A stretch of 64,000 bases of DNA from Acanthococcus lagerstroemiae. Taxonomy: Eukaryota > Arthropoda > Insecta > Hemiptera > Eriococcidae. A program made the translations under genes and the position numbers. Location of the stretch: NCBI GenBank assembly GCA_031841125.1, contig CM063110.1, positions 14,131,626 through 14,195,625 of the forward strand. Direction: 5' to 3'. The notes under the pieces are model-generated. The model was not told where the DNA came from, did no database searches, and was given only the letters and a program-made list of their open reading frames with translations. Positions 37,801-49,800 of the stretch are shown in pieces. Numbering within the stretch: the stretch's first letter is position 1; every line of letters begins with the position of its first letter.

Positions 37801-40800
37801 CGTGAATATCTCGCCCGTTTCTAGCACTATTTAGGTGAAACTTATACTGCAGACATGTGGCAACATAACACTCATTTTAATGTGTGAATGAAATAATTAT
37901 CAGAAAACAATCTCGTGATATCACCAAAAACATGTTTTTGAATGCCAAAAGTAAAAATTTTTCAAGTCCGTTTTCGAAACTAATTTGTCTAACTGGTAAA
38001 TAAATTTCAAATATGTTATACAACTATAAGTTCTGCATTGAATGACGTTGAATTTATAATCATAACTTTTTTTGGTCACGACAAATACCACATTAAACAT
38101 GAAGAAAACGTTATTTGAGACCATTTGCAATTTTCTCCTTCTTTTTTATACTTTTCTTTTTACACACTGGGGGACGAAAATAAGGGGGAACGGGGGGGAG
38201 CTACCACCAAGCCTCCGTCGGACTTGGGAAATTTTAGTAGATGGATCAAAAGTTGGGAATCGTCTATCAGTCAGAAGTTTTTTTTTTTAAGCCAATACAA
38301 ACAAATTTGATTCTTGGGAATTTAACAATTTTTGCCCCTCCAGAAAAAAATCTTCATTACGTCCCAGTACATACTTCACGTCATCAAATATTTTAACCCC
38401 CCTCCCCCAATTAACTAGCAAGAGTTGCGTTGGAAGGTGTTGCTGCAATCTGCTGAAAAAGTGAATTTCAGTTTTATTTACACTGCACAGCGGAAGCACA
38501 AAATGAAGGAAAATAATAATTTTCTTCGTAATCAGCAGAATTTTCAGAATTTAAAGGAGAAACAACTTCCCCAAAAATGACTTGAATGAACATTGTAGAG
38601 AGAAAATGACCAAATAACAATGGAAAAAATGACAAGTGGTCACTCTGCAATACACATCTACCACTTTTTCTTATTATGGCAGAAACGGAAGGAAAAGGAA
38701 AATTACCACCCTAATGAGTGTGCAAGGACTCACGTCATTCAGGCCCACCATAATTTCATCAATCATCACATAGGCACTTTATTCTTCGTTTCCACGAATT
38801 CGGGCCCTCTTTTTTCTGAATTTCATCGATTTTGGTACATTCGGCAGGGCCTCCAAAACTCTCCAAACTGACTCCGTATGTACATATTTTCCCACTATTT
38901 TTTCGCGAAGTGATGCTACTCACATCCGTGGCTTTAAAAATTTGGGCAAGATGGGCCAATACGTGTATCTACGGCAGGCCTGAAAAAAGAGAACCATCGA
39001 AGCCCAACTAGATTTTTCAGATGCGTTGTTCTATGCCGCACAGCTCATTAAAAGTTAATTTCGCTAGTAAACAACTCGATGAAAAATAATATTTTATCGC
39101 AAGTACCAGAAGTGTCGCAGATGTGATCCTAATTTTTCTATTCGCTCGCCTAGTCCTTTTAATTTTCGATAGTAGCACGAGAGCTCGGGTACGTACGTAT
39201 TTTGCGAACGATAATTAGGAACATTCTCACAGTAATACAGAATTGAAGGGGCGTTCGAACTCGAAATAATTATTTGATCCGCTGTACGATGATGCTTTTT
39301 TCTTGTCTCTTTCCTATTCGTATAAAGAGGAACCGGATGAATTAATATTACCAACACTTGCGATCGGATGCTGCGCCGAGTTAGCGATTTAATTTTACAA
39401 TGTACAAATAGACGGGTTCCAGCCCCCCTCCCCCTGGTTTCCAACTCATCTCTCGGTATCGAAATTTATTCTCACCGAATGTTATACGTTCGTTTTTTTC
39501 CTATCTGTCGTTTGTCTATCGCTCGATGTACTTTATGGGCTGAAAAAAAAAGGCAATAGAGCCATCCTACGCATTTCCGATTCTGCACCGAGACTCTTTG
39601 ATAGCTGTCATCATGCCCTCAGGCAAAGTTCAAAAACACTAACGTGAGAACTACGGTGAGAACAAAGGTTTGTTGATAACTTCAAGCGAATATCAATCAA
39701 TGTCGAAAACGTAGGTCGACGTGATAATCAAAATGATGGATACCACCTTTTTGGGTCCATGACACAGATGAACCTCTTTCAGCCCGGCTGTTCAGACAGC
39801 AGAAAACGGGATGATGGAATATCCTCTGCCGGAGTTAACGCGCCATCACAATGATACAAGCCTATGACGAGATCACTTTTTTCCAAGAAGGGGCTACCTC
39901 GGGCAAAACTGCAAAGTTCACGAAAAAAGTTTTGGCTTCTCTGCTACGGGAAGAGAGGCAAAACTTCGACTCAGAAAGGCAATGGCTCCTCTATGCTACG
40001 GGTTGCAACAGGCCCGTAACCAGACTGAATCTCCAAGGAGGCAAACTGCAGACTAGAGAGGGCAAGATTCTTTCATACATTTTAAATACTTCTAATTGTG
40101 ATTTTTCTCAACCCCCCCCCCCCAAAAAAAAAAAAAAAAATCTCAGCAATGGAACTTTATCGGCGATAGACGTGACTCTTGCATCAAATTAGTTATTAAT
40201 CAAGAACAAAAACTTTTTATGACTCATTATTAATCACAACGACCACAGTATCAATCGAGGTGGTAACATAGCGCGTCCTGTAACCTCCGCCAGTTTCCAC
40301 GAGCTAGGCATTACAATCGCAGGGCATGTTACCATCAGATCAGAAGAATTGGTACTGTGCGTGTGCACGTCGTTGACAGCTTAATCAACGTCAAGAAACA
40401 CGTGTCTAGTAAGCGAACTGCGGCTGTACACTCTTCGGCACAGAGAAGAAACAGGTGAGTCAGGTGAGTCAATGAGTCAGTCAGGTTAATCGGTTCATCC
40501 GTCAGTCAACTACACGTAGTGTAACATTTTATATACTTTCGTGCCCTAATAAAAAATGAAAAGCTAAATCATACAGACTGGCTTCGTGTCAGGGGATATG
40601 GAAATTTCTATCAACAACACGGCTGCAGATTGTAAATGTCGACCACTGAATTCGTGTCGGGAGAGCGTTAGGTTTTTCGCTCAAGTATACCCAGTAGTAG
40701 CATATAAAATGCTAAAACAAATTTCCATGGAAATGTCAACCACTGAATTCGTGTCAGGGAGCGTTAGGTTTTTCATCACGGCTTTGCTCAAAAATACCTA

Positions 40801-43800
40801 GAAAAAAAACTTATTTCGAATACTAGCAGTGTTGCTAATTAGAAATGAGAAAACTGCAAACATTTTTCCACCTATAACTTTAAATTTTTACCAGGCCCGT
40901 ATAGAGCGAAAAAGAGGACCTGTAAGAATTTCCACGCCCCCCTCCTTCCAGTTCATTTCTTTCTCTCAGATAGGAAAAAATTATAAGCTACGGTATAAGA
41001 GATTTCTTTCATGGTGTAAGGGAGTGATTGCTGATTTGATGTACGGTATGATGTAGCCGTAAGCGTTGAAATTCAGGTCTTTGAAAAATGTCGGGCCCTC
41101 CTGAAAGTCCAGGCCCGGGGTATTTCCCCCCTCCCTCTCGACAGGGTCGAATTTTGCACGAGTGATTTGTTTTTTTGAGATCTTTATTTAAAATTACACA
41201 GTTTCGCACGAAAAATGCTCAAAGATGAAAATACCATTTCTGTATGTATTCTGATGTTCTAAATACGAATCCGCCCTTGAAAAATCTCCTAGACATCGAA
41301 AAACTTCTAAAAAGTGGGAAAAAGTGTCATAAACAACAATTTTTTATATATTTAGCTTATCTTATTTCATGTTTGTGACTTTTAAATGAGTTTAATAATT
41401 ATGAGAAATGTTTCAAAATACCAGGAAAACGCAAAAATTTGGATGGAAAAATAAATTGTCAAGATTTTGGTTGTTTTCAGCTCAATCTCTTATTTTTTAA
41501 AATACTGTCAACTATGGGATAACTTTACACCAGCAAGTATTTAAAACGATGTAGTACAGATTTGCTGGCCCGCCAGGCCTTCTACAGTATTCAATATGGC
41601 CCTTAGGCAAAAAAGGTTGGAGACCCCTGGGTTAAAGTAAGCCATTCTAACCTTTTTTTATGTTTTTTTCTTCAAAATTTCAATGTAAAAGAAAAATTTG
41701 AGAGTGCTATCCAAAAATGGTTTACGACACTGAATTCAGCATAAAAAACAGTCCAGGAATCGGAAGTTTAACATGGGTAATGTTGATTGGCAACTAAAAA
41801 CGAGCACTTGTTAAATACTTTTAGATAAGGATTACTGTGTTACAGCAATTTCTTACATCTGAATTTCTCAAATCTTCTGGAAATCATTTATTTCTGAACC
41901 AATTGGCTGGGAAATTGTTTGTGTAAGTACAGGGCCGGCAACTTCTGTATATAGCGTGTGTAGCGAATGCTACACATGGCAACACCGGGGAAATTATTGG
42001 TACGATTGGAGGTATGCATAAAGAGAAGCTTCAGCTTTCACTTCGACAAAGTGAAGTGCAAGCTGCAGAGTGTATGCATAAAAAAAGTGAAGAGGAAACT
42101 TGTGCTCAGGAGTGAGAGCGTTTGCTTTTGAAAAAAGGTTTCCCTTCGAGTTGTATGCATAAAGAGGAGTATTAACTTCAAAAGTGAAGCTTTCGCTCGC
42201 AAAAAATGCATCTATAGTCCCGAGTAGACTTCTTTTCGAAAAACACGTGCAGTTATCATTCATCTTCGAGAAGATTCCTTTGATTCCTGAAGATAATTAC
42301 CGAGGAATTTTATCGAAAATATTAAGGAAAAATTTCCGATCATTTTTGAAGAATTTTATCGGACATCATTGAGAAAAATCTCCGATGATTTTGGGAGAAT
42401 TTGTTAAAAATTTTAAGGAAAATCTCTAACGATACCAAAGGATTTTATTATATTAGAAATCATCGAGAAATATCTCTGATGATTTTTGAAGCATTTCTTC
42501 AGAAAAAAGTTTCTATGATTTCCAGAGATTTTCATCGGAAAATTTTGGGTTAAATTACCGATGATTTCCGAAGAATTTCATTAGAAATAATGTTCTGGGA
42601 AAATGATGATTTCTTAAGAATTTTATCAGGATAACAATCTCTGAGAATTTCCGGAGAATTTCATCGGAAATCTTCAGAGAAAATTTCCAATATTTTCCGA
42701 AGAATTTCTTCAAAAATCTTCTGATAATTTTTAAAGAATTTTATCGGAAATCATCAGGAAAAATCCCTGATGATTTCCAAAGAATAATTTCATTTAAGAT
42801 CTTCGAGAAGAATCTCCGATGATTTTAAGCAAATTCCATTCGAAATTTTTGGAAAAAAATTCAGAAAATTTCGGAAGAATCCCATTGGAAATTTTTAGAA
42901 AGAATTTCCAATCTTTTCCAAAAAGTATTATCAAAATTCTTCGAGAAGATTTTCCGATAATTTTTGAATAAAAAATATTCGGGGAAGAACTCCGATAGTT
43001 TTTGAAGAATTTTATCGAAAATCTTCAGGAAAAATCTATTCATTGGAAATCAAGAAGAATCTCCGATGATTTATCAGGAATTTCATCGGAAATTTTTGGG
43101 GGAAAAATTCCGATAATTAACGAAGAATCTCATCGGAAGTCTTTAAAAAAATTGTCAATGTTTTCCAAAAAATTTCATTCATCAAAATTCATCGAAAAAA
43201 TTTTCTGATAATTCTTGAAGAATTTTTGAGACTATTTCCCACTCATGCGATGGGATCAGAGATTTTCCCCGAAATTTTTCGGAAATCGTTGGAAAGTTTT
43301 TCTGAAGAACTCCGATGAAATCCTCCGAAAATTAGTGAAGATTATTTTCGAAGATTTCCAATAAAATTTGCTTGAAATTATCGGAAATTTTTCTCAAATT
43401 ATTTTCGATAAAATTCTTTGGAAATTGTGGACTGGTTTCCGAAGAATTTCACCAAAAATCTTCGGGAAATATCTCTGATTCCATCGCATGAGTGGAAAAT
43501 AATCTCAATTCCTCGGAAATTATCAGAATTTCTTTTCCCTAAAAATTTCCGATGAAATTCTTAAAAATCATTGGAGATTCTTCTCGAAGATTTCCAATGA
43601 AATTATTCTCTGGAAATCTTCGGAGATTTATCCTGAAGATTTTCGATAAAATTCTTCTAAAAACCATCGGAGTTTTCCCCCAAATATTTCCGATGAAATT
43701 CTTCATAAACTATCGGAAAATTTTCCTGAAGATTTTTGAAGAAATTCTTTGGAAAACATTGGAAATTTTTTCTGAAGATTTCCGAAAAAATTCTCCTGAA

Positions 43801-46800
43801 ATCATCGAAGACTTTCCTCAACGATGTCCGATGAAATTCTGCGAAAATGATCGGAAAATTTTCCCTACTATATTCGATAAAATTCTTCGAAAACCATCTT
43901 CGGAACTCAAAGGAATCTTCTCGAAGATTTCAAATCAAATTCTTTGGAAATCATCGGAGATTTTCCCTGAAAACTATTTCATCGTTTTGTACGTTTGGTG
44001 CGTTTTCCACCTGTAACACCACCACCATCTTTGTCTTCGCTTCTTTGAATGATTTTCGATTTAGAAAAAGTTTCTTGGACACATACGTCAGCTGGTAACA
44101 ACTTGATCAAAACTTTGTTATCTTTGAAGCATTCGCTATATTTTGTGGAGCGTTTGCCTTGAAGTGAAAGAGAAAGTTTATGCATATGAATCGAAGCAAA
44201 ACCTTAAACTTCTGTCTTTTCCTTCGGAGTGAAGGTTCTCACTCCGCTCTTTTGCTTCGACGTTAAGGCTTTCTTATGCATACGGCCTAATGATACGACA
44301 ATAAAACCTTATTGTGTAAAATCGATGTTGTTTTTGACGCTACACATGGGATTATGAAAAGTTGCCGGCCCTGTGTAAGTATGAGAAAGTACGACAGCAT
44401 TAAGAAAAAAAAAGAAAAAAAAATTGGGATGAAGTTCTCAGTTGCTTTTCAGTAGATCATATGCAATCTCGGCCTTTTTTTCATGTTTTTCGAAATTTTA
44501 CCATAAAATTGAGGAAAATCCTGATGGACTAGGAAAAAACGGTTTGTGGGTGGCATTAAATTCAGCGTTTAAAATACTTCCAAATTCGTATATTTTTATC
44601 TTTGAGCAAGAAAAAGCAAAATTTTGCAGAACAGTGTTATCAAAATTTTTGATAAATGGCCTTGGCTGGTTACGGGCCAGGCTTACAATGATAATCCTAT
44701 ACTACCCCAGCAAAACCGCATTACAAGATTTTCTTTTCGGACGTTGATAATCGGTAGCGTGAAGACACGTGTCCACTCAGCTCCAAACTGGACCCGGGGA
44801 ACACGTGTGATGAAAGAACGATAGAGGAAAGGGGTAGTATCGGTGAATAAAAGATGTAAAACAGCTTGCAGGTATGAGTAAAACTGGAACAAATGTTTTG
44901 TTTGTTTTGAAAGGAAGTACGACCGTTGGCAGGTAAGTTCACCTTGAAAAGGATGCGAATTGAAGAAATTATTATAGTTCGAGTTGCGAAGCTCATCGGA
45001 TAGGTAAAGGTTCGAAATAATGAATCGTGCATTTCGGAAAAGAATAAAAGAGGAAACGGTTCCCGCGTTTCAGTATTGTTTTTGGATAAAGAAATGATTG
45101 TCGTTAACGCCGAGTGGAATTTCTTCTTTCAGCCAACAGATTTCATTTCAACGTGGTTGATCGACGGTAGTACTCAGCGAGAGGAACAAACAACGTTATG
45201 TACACCTATGGTCTATACTCAAATTTGAAGAGATTGTACGTTTTTAAAGTTTTAAAATCAGTGAACTTTCATTGCGAATCTGATTACTCATTTTAATTCA
45301 CAATTTTTTGGAAGGTAATTAAGATAATAATATATTGAAGAGATAACAGAAATTTACAGAGTTAGGAGACCATCGAAAAAATGGGTAGATGAGGTGATCG
45401 CGGTACCCGCCCCACTTGGGCACAGAAGGCAAACAGAAAAATTTGGTTAGATTTGACCAACGCTCATACCCAGAATTGGGTGGTTGGGTGAGGAGCGAGA
45501 CCCCCCCCCCCCTCCAATATATAACTGTTCCGTCGATTTTGTTCCGCCGAGCCCGTGAGCTTGTAATAAGAATAAAATAAAAAATAAAACTAAAATTTTT
45601 CAATAGGAACGGACTTTTCGGTCCACCCCGTATATGACAGAAATCTTTCAGATGGCGTATAGTTACTTCTTCTATTTTATTCCTTCTTCATTTTCTACTT
45701 TTCTCATTCCTTTTTCCTTCTTTTTTCTTTTTTTGGTCTGAAAATTCAAAATTTTGCCGCTCTAGGCAGCTGCCTAGGTTGCCTAATGGTAAAAACAACC
45801 GGACTCAAGAACGCACCACAGGGCTGGGTTGTGGGAGTCGCTCAAAAATATTTCCAGTCAGCGAATTCGTTCTTATGATCCCAAAATTCCCGCCCTTTTA
45901 TCTAATATAAATTATGAATTACTGAAACCAGTATGAGATTTTCAACGACCAGAAATTTTACAGGACTCGCAGACCAATGATATTCCATTTCAAGTAACAC
46001 TTCCGAAGTGAACAAACGTAGACTTTTCCTTTCTTTTAGAGAGCGGGTTAAATTTAAAGGGTAAATTCAAAGTCCTGGATACTTTTTTCTTGTTATTCTA
46101 CAAAAAATCCCTTCATCTTCTTTTATTCCTTTATATTTTTTGCATGTTTTAGAAACGATAATCCGAATATTTCTATGAATAAACTTTCTAGCCAAATACA
46201 CCGAGACTTCCTCAGGGCTTGAAAGTTTATTCTTTCACAACTTCTCGATATGAAAATCCTAAGGACGCGATCCCAACTGGAGACATGGTGTCTCCTTGCC
46301 TCCTAGTTTCGTCGCCAATGCCTGTTGACCAATCACTGCTCATGTTCCATCTAGACACTCGATTACGATTATGATCTCTTCGAATTTCAAACAAAACTAT
46401 CGAAAACATCACCCTGTTTTCAGATTAAATCATTACCAGTCACGAACAGATACAGAAAACAGCGACGCATCCAGTTCGAAGCAGTCCCGCTTCTTCTCAA
46501 AACCTAATTCTTCCTCCGGGCTCGTCTTATCCGAGCACCCTAACTCAGATTTTCATCTGTCCTGCATGCTTTTTGCTCTACCGCGTAATGAAACTGAAAC
46601 CTGAGGGTGAACTTCTTGCACGGCGTCTTATGCATTCTCACCACCGGAGTCGCCAGCCCTCGCCAACTTCGCTCCGGATTCTCCCTCGTACATCTGCACC
46701 CCAACAGACACCAGCTAAACTGAAAACGCGATTTCAATGTTCGCCCATTTTACATATCACGCAGTGGGTCAATTACGAATTGTTTTCTTCTCGTCAAGTG

Positions 46801-49800
46801 CGGTTTCGAACAGGCCGCTTACCCAGGAACATCAATTCGACACCGATGCCGCCAATGTTCGAGTTCTTCCTAAAATGGTCACCGACGCCTCGAACGGGCG
46901 TCATTCAGCGGGCTGTTCTCTAGCTTCCATCCAATCCATACAGTGATGAACAGAACAGGGAACAGTTCGCCGAAGACTTCATCGGTTAGCTCGGTTTCGA
47001 AAACCAGCCACCTTCTCCAAGACCTTCGACCGTACTTCCAGAGCAAGCCGGCTAGGTCTACGACCATATACAGAATGGCGGACACCATCATCAGCCTCAG
47101 CGCACCGGTATTGCGGCACGACTCGACATGAAATCAAGAAAATGATTGAACGATCGCACGAGCTCGCTTAATGGGCTCTAGCCATATAAACTCCAAGTCG
47201 ACACAATTTCCAAATGAAAAAGTAAACGCGAGCCGGCGAGTGGGTGATCGAGTGGATCTGCACGCGGGCGCTCGTACATCGGGCGCCACATTTAGCATAC
47301 TATGGTTGCGGTATACGTCTAGGCGTGTTTAGGCCCTCCAGGCTCCAGGAGTTCCAGGTTCCCAACCGCGAGTTAGTGGCTGGATACACGCCACATTTTG
47401 GGAAGCCCCGATAAATGGTAATAAATTAAAGGGTTCCGTTCGCGCGGTATATGAAAAACAACTAACGAGTTAACAATGATACACTTCCACACTCGATCCG
47501 GGTACCCGAGTTCACAACTCTTCCTCGGCGGCGTGAAATGCGAAATGCAGCGTATAATACAAAAATCGGGGAAGCCAAGTACTTAAAAATGTATTCCACA
47601 ATGCATTTATCAACTCGCCTCTTGTCTTTTTAATGTACTCGCTCTTTGTTCGACGCGGACTGACGGTGTAGTGGTAAAGGTCGCCCCTTTTTAACCTTTT
47701 CCATTGAAGGCAACAACTGACGCACTTGTTGTACAACGTTATGACTCTTTTCTCTTACCCCGGCTTCCCCTTCGGCGTCGCGACACGCGTCGCTCGGTAC
47801 GCTGCCCTCGGCGGCCAATAATCATTTTGAAACTCGGTCTCGAACTCTCCGATCTCTCGGTTCGCGGTGTAGTCATTAACTTTCGGCGGTTCGACCGAAA
47901 ACACCTGTCCGGCCTTCGTCCATTTTTATCGATTTTTAAAATCCTAGATTTTCAACTCGCTGGGTTTCTTTGTCGCCGTGTAATAAAAAGCGATCACCAG
48001 TTTGCCACATCCGCGTATTCTCTCATTCCTTCCACTTATTACGTCTCCTTTTCATCGCTCGCATTCCAAGACATAGTCGGTTGATCAGCGCAACAAAAGA
48101 ATTCGAACCCATCGAAGCAATCACAATTGTAACAATAACCAGATTTGGCATTTTTCTAGCGCCCCATCTTCGGATATAGACGATGAAAACTGAGGCATGT
48201 CCAGTGCTGCCAACGTCTTCCGTCTCAAGTCACCAATTTGGACAACCTCAGTCCATACGTGTTAGTGGGTTCTATAGCTCTGTTCAGAGCAGAGGGAGCA
48301 AATTCGGGTGACATCACAGCGAAATGGCTTCTGTGTTCGCTCCAGAATTAGAGAACGCGACCGAGTAAACACAATGAACAGTCACGTGACCAGTTATAGA
48401 TAACTGTTTGCTTTGTAGTTCCAGCTGAGTATGCTAAGCCGACAGGAGGTGATTTTTATAATTTTTCATTTTATTCTACAGGCTTTATTCGAACGTACAT
48501 TCGATCCCGTAGGGGATCGCCATGCTGTCGAATGCTCCCGGTTTCGGTCATAGGCATCCATCGTCTTCTTCCACCATCTCCTCTTCCCATTCTACCCCAT
48601 GATAACCAAATTCGCTTGCCAACTCGTCCCTCCACCTTGCATTTTATCTTTTCTCTTGGCGATCTTTCTTCGACCACCGCCCACCACTTGTCCCCTCCCC
48701 TCACCATGTGTTTCGCGAATCTTAGCTTAACTTCTTCAACTTTCCAACCTGTATCTTGTAACCCTGTTACGTTTAGATCTCTCTTAGCTTTATTTTATCT
48801 ATTATTTTTATTTTCATTATGCTGCGCAGCATACTGAAATGGGTTGTTTGGGACCAAGTTTGAGCTCCATAGATGAGGGTGAGTATCGCAAATTAATCCA
48901 AAATTCTCATTTTTGAACTCATCGCTAGACTGCCTTCCAGCATCTCCCTGTGAGCCAAGAAGTTTTTACAGGCTTGCGCTGTTTTCACCCTCAACTCCAG
49001 TGTCCCTCTCCCCTCGAATACTATCATATAACCAAGGTAATTGGTCACAATGATGTTGAAGGGAACTCAGGTTTCCATCGTTAAAATCAAAATATCGTTC
49101 ACACTAATATTGTTTCTCTTATTCGGACCGTGTAAACAACAACAACAACAACGCCGGAACTAAACCTAATTGATAAGCGAACGGTGTTGGTTACTTTGAC
49201 TCCCATAAGAAAAACACACGGAGCAAAGATCATGATGTTACTACCTAAGAATAAGAAATTTCTTAAGGCCGCTTTATACTGGCCGTCTGCCTACCGTAAC
49301 ACAACCCCTAAACTTAATGGCCAGCATAAACCAACCTTGAATAAGCAAAGTATAAACCGTAGAAGTAGGATTTGATTTAACTTCTAAGTTACAGGCATAA
49401 GTTACCGTCAGGTTAAGTTCAGTATAAACGGTCGCAGTATAAATAGTTGTTTCAACTTTTTTGCAGCATACGTTTCAAGTTTCCAGTTTACAGCTACAGC
49501 CAGTATAAAGCGGCCTTAAAAAACCTAAAGTATACATTTTTAAACCAGAAGGTTTTTAGCATTTGTTAATAAACTTTCGTTACTAACAAATTTCTTATTC
49601 TCAGGTAGTAACATTATGATCTTTGCTCAGTGTTTTTTTTTTCTTATGGACGTCAAAACGTTCGTTGGCCAAAAGTTGGGTATTTTTTCTAACAGTAACC
49701 AAACAGTAACTCACTGTGTGACGTCAAATCACCGTTCGCTTATCAAAAAATACCTATTCGAGGCTAGCGCTTCTGTAATTTGCACAGTCCCAATATTACC

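Noticed and set aside
42265..43980. Possible CRISPR-like array of short repeats
   Set aside because: Repeats are degenerate, contiguous, inverted half-way and inside a eukaryotic transposon. There are no regular unique spacers.
43552..44016. 154-codon plus-strand frame rich in Phe, Lys and Ile
   Set aside because: It is the stop-poor frame of the inverted minisatellite core in the foldback element.
47640..47700. tRNA-like words (ggtgtagtggtaaaggtcg)
   Set aside because: The B-box and a cloverleaf with a paired acceptor stem could not be made from the surrounding bases.
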